A DNA stretch of 64,000 nucleotides from Pseudomonadota bacterium (GCA_030538085.1 JAUNUR010000002.1:55022-119021); one strand, 5' to 3'; shown: positions 36,555 to 45,512, counted from the first letter of the stretch. Made by a program: numbers and translations. The notes: generated by a model not told the origin, from the letters alone.

Positions 36555-37043
36555 ATGAGCCAGAAACCCGTCGTCGCCGACATCGGCCCCAAACCCAACG
36601 CCTTCGACATCGAGAACGCCACCAAGGACAACGCCAACTACCGCACCGTCGCCTGGAGCGGCAAGTACCTGCAGGTCACGCTGATGTCCATCGAGCCCGG
36701 CCAGTCGATCGGCCTGGAAGTGCACCCCGACACCGACCAGTTCCTGCGCCTGGACGCCGGCCAGGGCAAGTGCAAGATGGGTCCGAGCAAAGACAACCTG
36801 GATTTCGAGCAGGACGTGGAAGATGGCTGGTGCATCACCGTGCCGGCTGGCATCTGGCACGACGTCATCAACACCGGCAGCGAACCGTTGCGCCTGTACG
36901 CCATCTACGCGCCGGTGCACCATGCGGCTGGCAAGGTGCACGGCACGTTCGACGAGGCCGAGCGTGACGAGGAAAGCGGCGGCGACGAGCCTCCGGCGTG
37001 GTCGGTGCAGCCGCCAGCGGCGGAGCCGGACAAGCAAGCCTGA
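36555..37043 (+). CDS. Cupin-domain protein
   Basis: A 162-residue single-domain cupin. The two cupin motifs are visible: GQSIGLEVHPDTDQFLRLDAG (about 55-75) and GIWHDVINTG (about 105-114), with metal-binding His residues. Such proteins (also annotated as mannose-6-phosphate isomerase-like) bind a metal and small ligands; the function is unknown. The ATG at 36555 was chosen over upstream in-frame codons lacking similarity. The tail (after ~135) is acidic and low-complexity. Confidence 0.85.
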   Translation: MSQKPVVADIGPKPNAFDIENATKDNANYRTVAWSGKYLQVTLMSIEPGQSIGLEVHPDTDQFLRLDAGQGKCKMGPSKDNLDFEQDVEDGWCITVPAGIWHDVINTGSEPLRLYAIYAPVHHAAGKVHGTFDEAERDEESGGDEPPAWSVQPPAAEPDKQA

Positions 37044-37181
37044 CCTCTGCCTGCAGAGGGCTGCCTTGCGTCATCCCCCTGCCTCTTCGTCACCCTCGAT
37101 TCACGGCGCCAACCATCCAGTGCCGTTGTTGTAATGTTGTAAGTTCGCTAACTCAATTTCATCAGCAAAAAGGGAAATACC

Positions 37182-37796
37182 ATGTCTCGTATCTCAACGT
37201 TCGGTGCTGTGATGGCGTTTTCATGCTTGCTTGGGGCATGTGGCGGTGACTCCGACACACCCGTGGGGGAGCCCCAATCGCAGCAACCCCAACCTCAGCA
37301 GCCCGTTGCTGATCCGTATGCCAAATACCAAGGGCGCTGGATGGGATGCAACACATACACGGACTCCACGGGCAAGGCCGCGATGAAGTCAGCAAAAGAA
37401 ACCGTGGAATTCAAAGGGCGATCCGTGACAGCGATCACCACGTATCACAACTCATCGGATTGCAGCGGTGCAGCCATTGCGACGAGCGAAGACTCACCGG
37501 CATCCAGGGCTTACGAGGTGACCCCAAGTACCGAACTGAACGACACGATCAAAGTCAGCTCGCCAGCGCATGTCAGTGTGACGACAGGCCCCGCAGCATC
37601 CAAGATCACAAACCCATCCGGTGCCGAAATGTGGCAGGTGACGTTTGCGGACGGCTCCGCTACCCAGTTCAGCGTGAATACTGCTGCCCGCGTGAGTACC
37701 GGTCAAGCCACCTTCAGTGCCGACTTGAGGACTTTCAAACTCACATCGACATCAGGTGACGAGACGGTAACCATCGAATACATCCGTCAACCCTGA
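37182..37796 (+). CDS. Small secreted lipoprotein, function unknown
   Basis: The 204-residue protein has a signal peptide ending in the lipobox LGAC (lipidated Cys20), then GGDSD and a Gln/Pro-rich stretch (about 28-42). A beta-rich, Thr/Ser-rich domain follows with two cysteines (about 57 and 89). Base composition is visibly less GC-rich than the neighbours, hinting at recent acquisition or weak constraint. I recognise no domain. Confidence 0.7.
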   Translation: MSRISTFGAVMAFSCLLGACGGDSDTPVGEPQSQQPQPQQPVADPYAKYQGRWMGCNTYTDSTGKAAMKSAKETVEFKGRSVTAITTYHNSSDCSGAAIATSEDSPASRAYEVTPSTELNDTIKVSSPAHVSVTTGPAASKITNPSGAEMWQVTFADGSATQFSVNTAARVSTGQATFSADLRTFKLTSTSGDETVTIEYIRQP

Positions 37797-37896
37797 TCCC
37801 TCTGAGGCGGTGGCGCTTTTAGCGAGCCAAATCGAGACAGCCGCCGCCTCAGGCTCATCTGGCGGATAGAAAGCCCGGGCGACGTCTCGCGCCGCG

Positions 37897-39132
37897 TCAC
37901 ACGGATGGCGGCGATGCCCCGCCCGTCTTGTCACCCGCCGCTCCAAACCGCTTCATCAACTCCCCCTGCACCGCCGCCGGCGCATGCTTGGCCTGCGCGC
38001 TGATGCGTGCGAATTCGGCGGCGGCAACGGGGTCGTCATGGAATTTCAGGAACAGGCGGCGCAACTGGTCTTCGTCGGCGTAACCCAGCTCCACGCGCTC
38101 GTCGATGCGCCCCGCGCGAACCAGCGCGGGGTCAAGCCGCTCGACGTGGTTGGTGGTCATGAACAGCACCGTGCCTTCTTGCGTGGCCACGCCGTCCAGC
38201 GCATTGAGAAAGCCGCTGAACGACAGCTTGACCTGCGCGTGCACGGCGTCGCGCTCGCGGAAGAAGGCATCCACGTCCTCGATCAGCAGCAGCGAGCGCT
38301 GCGGCACCGAGGCCAGCAGGGTGTGGATCTTCTCGTCGGTAACAACCGGGCTGGCCAGACTGAGCGTGCACACGTTCAACCGCAGCTCGCTCGCCAGCGC
38401 GGTAACCAGCGAGGTCTTGCCGGTACCGGGCGGGCCGTACAGCAGATAGCCGCGCCGCCACGGAATGCCCAGTTGCGCATAGCGCTCGCGGCTGTCGAAG
38501 AAGCGTTCCAGATCGGCCAGCAGCGCCTCGCCCTGCCCCGCCTTCAGCACGACCGATGACAAAGGACGGCGCGATCCCAGCCGCGCCCGCATCCAGTCGC
38601 CACCGTGGAAGGGGTTAGGGATGTAGACCGAGAGCGTGTCGGTCTCGCGCGCGGCGCGGGCATTGATGGCGGCCTGCAAAAAAGCCTGCAAGCGTGCGGG
38701 CGAGCGGCCAAACTGCGACAGGCTGACCTTCTCGAACACGGCTTGCGCCACCTGCACGTCGCGCCGGATCCACAGCCACTTGCCATCCAGCCACACGATG
38801 TGCAGGCCCTCGCCGGGCGACAGGTAGGCGCGCGGCGGCTGGCCGTTGCGCAGATCGTCGTCCAGGCTCTGGTAGGCCGTGCCCTGGCGCACGCTGCGCG
38901 CGGTGAACTGGTTGATGCCCCGCAGCTTGGGGTGCGTGTCCATGTACTCCACCAACGCGCTGAACAGGAATTCGTCACGCGAATCGACGGTGAGCGTGCT
39001 GATGAAAAAACGCTTGGCCCAGCCGACGACCGTGCCCGGCACGTCCTTCAGCCAGAAGGCCAGCGCCCCCGCCGCCGCCAGCAGCGCGGCCTGAAGCGCG
39101 GGTTGAGAAAACAGGGTGCTGGAAAGGTCCAA
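37897..39132 (-). CDS. BCS1-like AAA+ ATPase with N-terminal membrane anchor
   Basis: The 411-residue protein resembles mitochondrial Bcs1. It has an N-terminal hydrophobic helix (about 10-28), a BCS1_N-like region (about 30-210), and an AAA+ domain with Walker A GPPGTGKTS (about 235-243), Walker B LLLIEDVDAFF and sensor/arginine-finger segment TTNHVERLDPALVRAGRID. Eukaryotic Bcs1 translocates the folded Rieske protein across the inner mitochondrial membrane; bacterial members are largely uncharacterised. No bc1 gene is nearby. Confidence 0.88.
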   Translation of the reverse strand: MDLSSTLFSQPALQAALLAAAGALAFWLKDVPGTVVGWAKRFFISTLTVDSRDEFLFSALVEYMDTHPKLRGINQFTARSVRQGTAYQSLDDDLRNGQPPRAYLSPGEGLHIVWLDGKWLWIRRDVQVAQAVFEKVSLSQFGRSPARLQAFLQAAINARAARETDTLSVYIPNPFHGGDWMRARLGSRRPLSSVVLKAGQGEALLADLERFFDSRERYAQLGIPWRRGYLLYGPPGTGKTSLVTALASELRLNVCTLSLASPVVTDEKIHTLLASVPQRSLLLIEDVDAFFRERDAVHAQVKLSFSGFLNALDGVATQEGTVLFMTTNHVERLDPALVRAGRIDERVELGYADEDQLRRLFLKFHDDPVAAAEFARISAQAKHAPAAVQGELMKRFGAAGDKTGGASPPSV

Positions 39133-39225
39133 GGTGGGTGCTCGACTGGGTGATGTGAAGAAATTCGCTGCTCAGCCCCTGACGCGGCTCACGGAAAACG
39201 ATTGTGCGTCAGCCCGGATCAGCCT

Positions 39226-40140
39226 TCACCCCCGCGGATGGTGCTTGGCGTGCAAATCCTTCAATCGTTCACGAGCGACGTGGGTATAGATGGTGGTGGT
39301 GCTGATGTCGGCATGGCCCAGCAGCATCTGCACCGCGCGCAGGTCGGCGCCATGGTTGAGCAGGTGCGTGGCGAAGGCATGGCGCAGCGTGTGGGGCGAC
39401 AGCGGCGCGGTCACGCCGGCCTGCACGGCGTAGCGCTTGACCAGGCCCCAGAACATCACGCGCGACATCGCCGTACCCGGCGTGCGGCCGGCGCTGGTGA
39501 CGAACAGGTCATCCGTCTGGCGCTGGCCCAGCAGGGCCGGTCTGCTCACTGAAACATAGCGCTGCAGCCAGTCACCCGCCTCTTCGCCGAAAGGCACCAG
39601 GCGCTCCTTGCCACCCTTGCCCATCACGCGCAGCACGCCTTCGTTCAGGCCGATGTGAAAGGTCTTGAGCGTGGTCAGCTCGCTCACGCGCAGGCCGCTG
39701 GCGTACATCAGCTCCAGCATGGTGCGGTCGCGCAGGCCCAGGGGCGTGCTGGTATCGGGGGCATTCAGCAGCGCCTCTACTTGCGCCTCGCTCAGCGTCT
39801 TGGGCACGCGCAGCGGGTGCTTGGCGGTCAGCAGCTTCAGCGTCGGATCGGTGTCGATCAGGCGCTCGCGCAGTGCCCAGCGGAAATAGCGCTTGAACAC
39901 CGTCAGGCGCCGGTTGGCCGACGTGGCCTTGCCTCGCGCGCGCGCGGCCATGTAGCCGTTCAGGTGCTGTTCGCGCGTCTGCGGCAGCCGGGCGCCGTGC
40001 TCGGCGGCCAGCCACTGGGCATACAGGGTCAAGTCGCGCCGGTACGCGGCCAGCGTGTTGGGCGACAGACCATCTTCCAGCCACAGAGCATCGGTGAAGG
40101 CGTCGATGGTCGGGTCGGCGGCGGTTGGGGTAGCGGTCAC
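39226..40140 (-). CDS. xerD: Tyrosine recombinase XerD
   Basis: XerD resolves chromosome dimers at dif with XerC and FtsK. The 304-residue protein has the SAM-like N-terminal domain (about 8-90) and the catalytic domain with Arg in ASGLRVSEL, Lys in GKGGKERLVPF, HTLRHAF, the LGHADISTT histidine and nucleophile Tyr in TTIYTHV. The length matches XerD. The start is GTG at 40140. No integrase-associated att site or cargo is seen, so it is the housekeeping recombinase. Confidence 0.93.
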   Translation of the reverse strand: MTATPTAADPTIDAFTDALWLEDGLSPNTLAAYRRDLTLYAQWLAAEHGARLPQTREQHLNGYMAARARGKATSANRRLTVFKRYFRWALRERLIDTDPTLKLLTAKHPLRVPKTLSEAQVEALLNAPDTSTPLGLRDRTMLELMYASGLRVSELTTLKTFHIGLNEGVLRVMGKGGKERLVPFGEEAGDWLQRYVSVSRPALLGQRQTDDLFVTSAGRTPGTAMSRVMFWGLVKRYAVQAGVTAPLSPHTLRHAFATHLLNHGADLRAVQMLLGHADISTTTIYTHVARERLKDLHAKHHPRG

Positions 40141-40180
40141 GCGGCGACGATACCAAAGCGCGGGCGGCATCGCGGGTGGC

Positions 40181-40253
40181 CGTGGCGGGCTTGCCAGCGA
40201 TGGGGGCTGTGAACGCAGGGGGCGTTGTCATCGCGGGCAAGCCCGCTCCCACA
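40181..40253. repeat. Intergenic REP doublet, partly decayed
   Basis: The right arm (ATCGCGGGCAAGCCCGCTCC) is intact; the left arm is degenerate (GTGGCGGGCTTGCCAGCGAT). It lies upstream of xerD in a 633-bp non-coding stretch (40141-40773) that also holds a complete MITE-like element and a long palindrome. Confidence 0.8.
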
Positions 40254-40310
40254 AAAAACAAATCGGCCGACAGTGCCCGTCCAGAAAGCGCCAGCGGATC
40301 ACCTATTCAT

Positions 40311-40544
40311 CCTAGAAACGGCAGTTGGATGCGCCCGAGCGTGCCGTGATGGGCGTGCCAGGCAAGGCGCGAGGACGCGGCAGGCTCGTGCCTGCGAGGA
40401 CGAGCAACGCCGCATGGCGCGGCCAGCGCGGTGCGATCAGTTGCATAGCGCGCTCACCCAGCAGGTGAACGTGATCGAAGCCGTGAAAGTCAGTATTCAT
40501 GCGGGTTGCCCAAGGATGGTGAGCGGTCAACTGCCGTTTCTAGG
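40311..40544. mobile_element. MITE-like element, copy 1 (234 bp, 17-bp TIRs, 5-bp TSD)
   Basis: The ends are perfect inverted repeats: CCTAGAAACGGCAGTTG at the left and CAACTGCCGTTTCTAGG at the right. The element is flanked by the direct repeat TTCAT on both sides (40306-40310 and 40545-40549). Copy 2 at 47912-48148 is highly similar throughout. No transposase is encoded, so movement would need a transposase in trans. Confidence 0.88.
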
Positions 40545-40589
40545 TTCATAGCAAACAAAAACCCGACGGGCGGTGCCACGGCGGGTAGG

Positions 40590-40756
40590 CTAGTACACCG
40601 ACACGGAAATTTCGAAACGTGAAAGCGCGCCTTCGCCCCGATGGCGGCGTTGCACATCCTCGCGATACCACCCGGTATCGCTGCGATGTGCGCCTTGCCC
40701 TCGGGCCGAATCCATCACTTTCACCATGTTCCGAAATCTCCGTGTCGGCGTACTAG
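40590..40756. repeat. 167-bp imperfect palindrome
   Basis: The two arms are reverse complements over almost the whole length. CTAGTACACCGACACGG starts the left arm; the complement of the right arm starts CTAGTACGCCGACACGG. GATTTCGGAAC/AAATTTCGAAAC and GCACATC...GCGATACC blocks follow. The centre is CACCCGG. It would extrude as a ~80-bp hairpin and sits 17 bases beyond the stop of the Bug-family gene. A short piece of the arm recurs at about 55237-55256. Confidence 0.75.
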
Positions 40757-40773
40757 GTCAGCGTGCAGCGCGC

Positions 40774-41742
40774 TTACTGCAGCGACAGCTTCTGCTTGGT
40801 CACCACCTGCTTGTACACGGCCAGCTCGTCCTTGATCTGCTGGGCGAACTGCTCGGGCGTGTTGGCGATGACGAAGGAGCCCGTTTCCTCGATACGTTTT
40901 TTCACCGCCGGGTCTTCCAGCACCTTGCGGGTGGCGGCGTTGATCTTGTCGACCACGTCCTTGGGCGTGCCCTTGGGCGCCAGCAAGCCGTAATAGGCCA
41001 TGCGGTTCACCGGCTCCAGGCCCACTTCCTTGAAGGTGGGGGTGTTGGGCAGGTCCTTCAGGCGCTCGGGCGCGGCCACCACCAGCGGCAGCAGCTTGCC
41101 ACTCTTGATGAAGGGCAGCGACGACGGCACGTTGTCGAACATGATCGGCACCTGGCCAGCCACCACGTCGTTCAGCGCCGGGCCAGCGCCGCGGTACGGA
41201 ATGTGGGTGACGAACACGCCGGTCAGGCTCTTCCACAACTCGGTCTGCAGGTGGCCGATGCCGCCGGTGCCCGACGAGGCATAGCTGAACTTGCCGGGCT
41301 GGTTTTTCAGCAGATCAACCAGCGCCTTGTAGTCCTTGGCGGCAAAACTGGGGTGCACCGTGATGATGTTGGGCGTGGCCGCGATATTGATGATGGGCAG
41401 GAAATCCGCCACCGGGTCGTAGCCGGTCTTGGGGTTGATGGCCGGGTTGGCCGCCGTGGTGGACACCGTGGCCATGCTGATGGTGTAGCCGTCGGGCGCG
41501 GCGCGCGCCGCCTCTTGCGCGCCGATGATGCCGCCGGCACCGCCCTTGTTGTCCACCACCACGCTCTGGCCCAGCGCCTTGCCCAGCGGCTCGGCCACCA
41601 CGCGCGCGATGATGTCGGTGGTGCCCCCCGCGGCGAAGGGCACGATCAGGCGAATCGGCTTGTTGGGAAAGGCCGTCTGCGCGAAGGCGGCGCCAGAGGC
41701 CGCGATCAGTGCGGCGAGAGCGATCAACTGACGTCGTAGCAT
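40774..41742 (-). CDS. TctC/Bug-family periplasmic solute-binding protein
   Basis: The 322-residue exported protein has a signal peptide ending near AAFAQT (about 21). The mature Bug fold shows FPNKPIRLIVPFAAGG (about 25-40), the DNKGGAGG loop, SYASSGTGGIGHL and VAGQVPIMFDNVPS. Bug proteins bind carboxylates for TTT transporters and are greatly expanded in Burkholderiales. No tctAB genes are adjacent, as is typical for orphan Bug genes, so the ligand is unknown. Confidence 0.92.
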   Translation of the reverse strand: MLRRQLIALAALIAASGAAFAQTAFPNKPIRLIVPFAAGGTTDIIARVVAEPLGKALGQSVVVDNKGGAGGIIGAQEAARAAPDGYTISMATVSTTAANPAINPKTGYDPVADFLPIINIAATPNIITVHPSFAAKDYKALVDLLKNQPGKFSYASSGTGGIGHLQTELWKSLTGVFVTHIPYRGAGPALNDVVAGQVPIMFDNVPSSLPFIKSGKLLPLVVAAPERLKDLPNTPTFKEVGLEPVNRMAYYGLLAPKGTPKDVVDKINAATRKVLEDPAVKKRIEETGSFVIANTPEQFAQQIKDELAVYKQVVTKQKLSLQ

Positions 41743-41851
41743 GGGTTCAAACACTCCTTGTGGGATGGAACGATGACGAAAAGGGGTAGAGGAATTGATC
41801 GTAAACGCGGCAGCGCGGTGCAGCGGGTATCGCGAGACTGTGATTAACCCT

Positions 41852-41879
41852 AAGAGGCTGTCCCCAAACTCCTCGCGCC
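41852..41879. repeat. 28-bp repeat, copy 2
   Basis: It matches 3301-3328 in about 26 of 28 bases, same orientation. The surrounding 389-bp gap (41743-42131) between the Bug and AEC genes shows no gene or other recognisable element. Confidence 0.5.
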
Positions 41880-42131
41880 GCGCATGGGATGGAAACGCCC
41901 CAGCCGTGAAACAGACAAGCCACTGTTCACGGGCAAAACCTTGAAAGAAATGGCGCCAAGACCATGAACTCGCCTTCCTCCCTCTGCCTGCGCTGACTTC
42001 CGGCCACGGGGAACGCTGTGGCATGATCGCGCCCCACTCGCGCCCCGCCAGCATGACCGGGCTCCCGCGACCAGGCACATGGTTTTCCTCTGGCGCCCGG
42101 CCCAGCGCGCCGCGATCAGCCCAGCGACATC

Positions 42132-43043
42132 GTGAATTACGCCCAGCTGCTTTTCCCCGATTTTTCGCTGATCGCCATCGGCTACCTGCTGTGCCGGCAC
42201 ACGGCACTCAACCGGCCAGTGTGGCAGGCGGTGGAAGGGCTGGTTTATTACTTCCTGTTTCCGGTGCTGCTGTTCCACTCCATCGTGCGCACGCCGCTGG
42301 ATCTGAAAGCCGCCTCGGGCCTGATGGGCGCCGGGCTGGCGCTGGGCCTGACGGGCATCGCGCTGGCCTACGCCCTGCCCTGGGTGCCAGGGCTGCGGCG
42401 GCGCATCGACCGGCGCGACCACGCGGCCAGCGCGCAGATCGCGTTTCGCTTCAATTCCTTCATCGGCTTGGCGCTGGCCGAACGGCTGCTGGGCGCGCAA
42501 GGGCTGCAGTTGATCGCGGTGCTGATCGGCGTGTGCGTGCCGCTGTTCAACCTGGGCGCGGTGTGGCCGATGACGCGGCACGCGCAGCGCGGCTTCATGG
42601 GCGAGATCGCGCGCAACCCACTCATCATCGCCACGGCGTCGGGGCTGGTGGCCAATCTGGCGGGTTTCTCGATGCCGGAACTCCTGGTGCCCACCGTCAC
42701 GCGCATCGGCTCGGCGTCGATCGCGCTGGGGTTGATGGCGGCGGGCGCGGGCCTGCAGTTCCAGAGCCTGGCGCGCGGCAAGGCGCTGGGGGTTGGCGTG
42801 CTGACGATCCGGCACCTGCTGTCGCCCATCGCCGCCTGGCTGCTGGCCCGCGCCTTCCGGCTGGGCGAGGCGGAAACCATCATCCTGCTCACCTTCTCGG
42901 CCCTGCCAACGGCGTCGAGCTGCTACGTGCTGGCGGCGCGCATGGGTTTCAACGGGCCGTATGTGGCGGGGCTGGTCACGCTGTCGACCGCATTGGGCGT
43001 GGTCAGCCTGCCACTGGCGTTGGCGGTGCTGGGGCGCCTTTGA
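42132..43043 (+). CDS. AEC-family transporter (auxin efflux carrier type)
   Basis: The 303-residue membrane protein has about ten helices in the AEC/BART arrangement, with an N-terminal FPDFSLIAIGYLLCR, a mid-region FNSFIGLALAERL and the C-terminal FSALPTASSCYVLAARMG, typical of bacterial AEC permeases (malonate, malate and related exporters/importers). The start is GTG at 42132. The substrate is not inferable. Confidence 0.9.
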   Translation: MNYAQLLFPDFSLIAIGYLLCRHTALNRPVWQAVEGLVYYFLFPVLLFHSIVRTPLDLKAASGLMGAGLALGLTGIALAYALPWVPGLRRRIDRRDHAASAQIAFRFNSFIGLALAERLLGAQGLQLIAVLIGVCVPLFNLGAVWPMTRHAQRGFMGEIARNPLIIATASGLVANLAGFSMPELLVPTVTRIGSASIALGLMAAGAGLQFQSLARGKALGVGVLTIRHLLSPIAAWLLARAFRLGEAETIILLTFSALPTASSCYVLAARMGFNGPYVAGLVTLSTALGVVSLPLALAVLGRL

Positions 43044-43165
43044 GCGGGCTGACCGGGCTCACTGGTTGGTCGCGACTGCGTGCTTCGGCACTCGCTTGAA
43101 AGAAAGCGAAAACGAGAAAGTATCCATTTCCAGCTCCCTGTTAACGGGCGCTAGCGACCACCAAT

Positions 43166-43324
43166 TATTGATATTTTCAAAAATCACGACAGCGCGGACC
43201 ATCAGAAAAAATCCCTCACATCCCCTCGTCATTGCGGCGAAGGCCGCAATCTATGGGGCGCCACCTTGACACGGTGTTGACCCGCGGACACCGCGTGGAT
43301 TGCGGCCTTCGCCGCAATGACGGG
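43166..43324. repeat. Dispersed ~160-bp repeat, copy 2
   Basis: It matches 27103-27267: TTTTCAAAAATCACGACAG at the left and an inverted-end core (43224-43324) with CGTCATTGCGGCGAAGGCC mirrored by GGCCTTCGCCGCAATGACG. Together with its flanks it occupies the 365-bp gap after the AEC gene; nothing else is seen there. Confidence 0.8.
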
Positions 43325-43408
43325 ATGCGGTGAAGGCATTGCGTACCCTGTTGGAGCATGCCAGGCTGCCGGCTGTTTCTTTTTGCATCCTCTGCCAGCA
43401 GCCGACCC

Positions 43409-44167
43409 TCAACGCGCGTCGCGCTTGGCCGTCACCGCCTTCTGACGGCTGCGCGCCGATGCGTGGATCTTCTTGTTCACCGGCTCGGCCTTCAGCGGGT
43501 TCAGGCGCTGCGTTTTGGCCGGCATGTTGGTGGGCACCGCACCTTGCGCATTGGCGGTGGCCGTGCCGCCGACCTTGGCACGAATCGCCCGCCGCGGCGT
43601 CGGCGCACCGTCCACGGGCGCGGCGGCCTGCTGCTGCTTCACCGCGCGGCGCACCTGCTTGACCAGCTTGGCAGCGGGCTGGGCGGCGCTGGTGATGGCA
43701 CTCTTCGCAGTGGCCTTCTTGACTGGTGTCTTCTTGGTCGTGGCTTTCTTGGCAGTGATTGGCTTGGCGGTCGTCTTCTTGGCAACGGCCTTTTTGGCGA
43801 CCGCTTTCTTGGCAGGCACTTTCCTGGCGCTGGCTTTCTTGGTTTCCACTTGCGCCGCCTTGGCTTCCACCTTGGCCAGTTGCGCCTCAAAGCGCGTCAG
43901 CACCTCGGCCATCACATCGGCCTTGACCTGCGTGCGGGCGTTCTCGCCGCCCTTGCTGGCGCGCTGGGCGGCCGGACCGCTGCGCGTGGCCACGGTCTGG
44001 CGGCGGTAGACGTCGCGGTATTTGTCGCGCAACGCACGGGCGCGCTTGAGCTTGCTGGCAAGCTGGCGCGCCGTCAGCTCCTTGATGGCGCTGGCACGGC
44101 TGGCCTCGAACAGCGCCAGCTCGGGCTGGGTCAGCAAAGGTTTCACTTGTCGCAGGGTAAAGCTCAC
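43409..44167 (-). CDS. Histone-H1-like Lys/Ala-rich protein with conserved N-terminal domain
   Basis: The 252-residue protein has an N-terminal ~65-residue helical domain (LRQVKPLLTQPELALFEASR..., SKLKRARALRDKYRDVYRRQ). A middle (about 108-165) built of K-K-A-x repeats (VAKK, TAKK, PVKK) follows, like bacterial H1 homologues. The C-terminal region is basic. The highly basic, repetitive composition predicts DNA or RNA binding, perhaps as a nucleoid-associated protein. The repeat tract may vary in length between strains. Confidence 0.75.
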   Translation of the reverse strand: MSFTLRQVKPLLTQPELALFEASRASAIKELTARQLASKLKRARALRDKYRDVYRRQTVATRSGPAAQRASKGGENARTQVKADVMAEVLTRFEAQLAKVEAKAAQVETKKASARKVPAKKAVAKKAVAKKTTAKPITAKKATTKKTPVKKATAKSAITSAAQPAAKLVKQVRRAVKQQQAAAPVDGAPTPRRAIRAKVGGTATANAQGAVPTNMPAKTQRLNPLKAEPVNKKIHASARSRQKAVTAKRDAR

Positions 44168-44414
44168 GGCATCTCCTCATTCGCGGCGGCGGCGCCATGG
44201 CACCGCCTGGGTGTCAGATCCGCCGCGAGCAGCGACGGCATGTGCTTTCATGCTATGGCAACGATGAGCACGCGCATGTCGGACAAGGCGCACTGCCCCT
44301 GCCCGCCGTGCACGCCAATGGTTGACGCATGCACCATAATGCTATGAAAATGGCAGCGTATGGCGCTTGACCCGCGCCAATACTCCCTTTCAAAACCCTA
44401 GCAACGCCGTGACG

Positions 44415-45512
44415 TTACTGCCCCAGCGCCCATTGCACGTGCTCGCGCACCAGTGCGTGCGGGTGCCCGGCGCGGGCCTGCAGCGCGGCACGCAGCGGCT
44501 CGCGGCGCGCATCGCCGGCGGGCAGCGCGGCCAGCGCGTTGCCCAGCGCCACGGCGATGTTGCGCAACCAACGCACGTGACCAATGCGGCGAATCGGCCC
44601 GCCCTCGGTGCGGCGCAAAAACTCTTCCTCGCTCCAGGCGAACAGCGTCACCAGGTCGGCATCGGCCAGGCCCTCGCGCGCGTCGAAGTCGGGCAGGTTG
44701 CTGACACGCGCGTACTTGTTCCACGGGCAGATGAGCTGGCAGTCGTCGCAGCCGTAGATGCGGTTGCCGATGAGCGGGCGCAGCGCGGCGTCGATGGCGC
44801 CATCGTGCTCGATGGTCAGGTACGAGATGCAGCGCCGCGCGTCCAGCCGGTACGGCGCCACGATGGCCCGCGTGGGGCACACGTCGATGCAGGCGGTGCA
44901 GGCGCCGCAGTGGTGGCTCACCGGCTCGGTGCCGGGCAGCGCCAGATCGACGTAGATCTCCCCCAGGAAAAACATCGAGCCGCCCTCGCGCGACAGCACC
45001 AGCGTGTGCTTGCCGCGCCAGCCCTGGCCGCTGCGCGCGGCCAGCTCGGCCTCCAGCACGGGGGCCGAATCGGTGAACACGCGGTGGCCGAAGGGGCCGA
45101 TGGCGGCGGCGATGCGGTCCTGCAGCTTCTGCAGCCGCGCGCGCAGCACCTTGTGGTAGTCGCGGCCACGGGCGTAGACCGACACGATGGCCTCGCCGGG
45201 CCGCCGCAGGCGCGCCAGCTCGGCGGCCTGCCAGTCGGGCGGCGTATCGCGCGGCAGGTAGTCCATGCGCGCGGTGATCACGCTCACGGTGCCGGGCACC
45301 AGTTCGGCCGGGCGGGCGCGCTTCAGGCCGTGCGCGGCCATGTAATCCATGCTGCCGTGGAACCCCGCGGCCAGCCAGCGCATCAAACCGGGTTCGGCGC
45401 TGGACAGGTCCACGCCAGCCACCCCCAGTTCAGAAAACCCCAGCTCGCGCGCCCACGCCCGCACCTGGGTCCACAAAACTCCTGTATCGATTGGCGCGCC
45501 ATGCTCAGTCAC
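44415..45512 (-). CDS. queG: Epoxyqueuosine reductase
   Basis: QueG reduces epoxyqueuosine to queuosine in tRNA, using cobalamin and two [4Fe-4S] clusters. The 365-residue protein shows Asp148 in FTDSAPVLE and the ferredoxin-type cysteines 202, 205, 208, 212 (CGACTACIDVC), 228, 255, 258 and 262 (CDDCQLIC). The predicted GTG start (45512) lies inside the first codons of the divergent tsaE, giving a 12-bp head-to-head overlap. A slightly later start is possible. Confidence 0.93.
   Translation of the reverse strand: MTEHGAPIDTGVLWTQVRAWARELGFSELGVAGVDLSSAEPGLMRWLAAGFHGSMDYMAAHGLKRARPAELVPGTVSVITARMDYLPRDTPPDWQAAELARLRRPGEAIVSVYARGRDYHKVLRARLQKLQDRIAAAIGPFGHRVFTDSAPVLEAELAARSGQGWRGKHTLVLSREGGSMFFLGEIYVDLALPGTEPVSHHCGACTACIDVCPTRAIVAPYRLDARRCISYLTIEHDGAIDAALRPLIGNRIYGCDDCQLICPWNKYARVSNLPDFDAREGLADADLVTLFAWSEEEFLRRTEGGPIRRIGHVRWLRNIAVALGNALAALPAGDARREPLRAALQARAGHPHALVREHVQWALGQ

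Noticed and set aside
40312-40530. 72-codon minus-strand frame in the MITE, also present (73 codons) in copy 2
   Set aside because: Its conservation follows from the nucleotide similarity of the two copies. No ribosome-binding site or domain was seen, and it reads into the terminal repeat.
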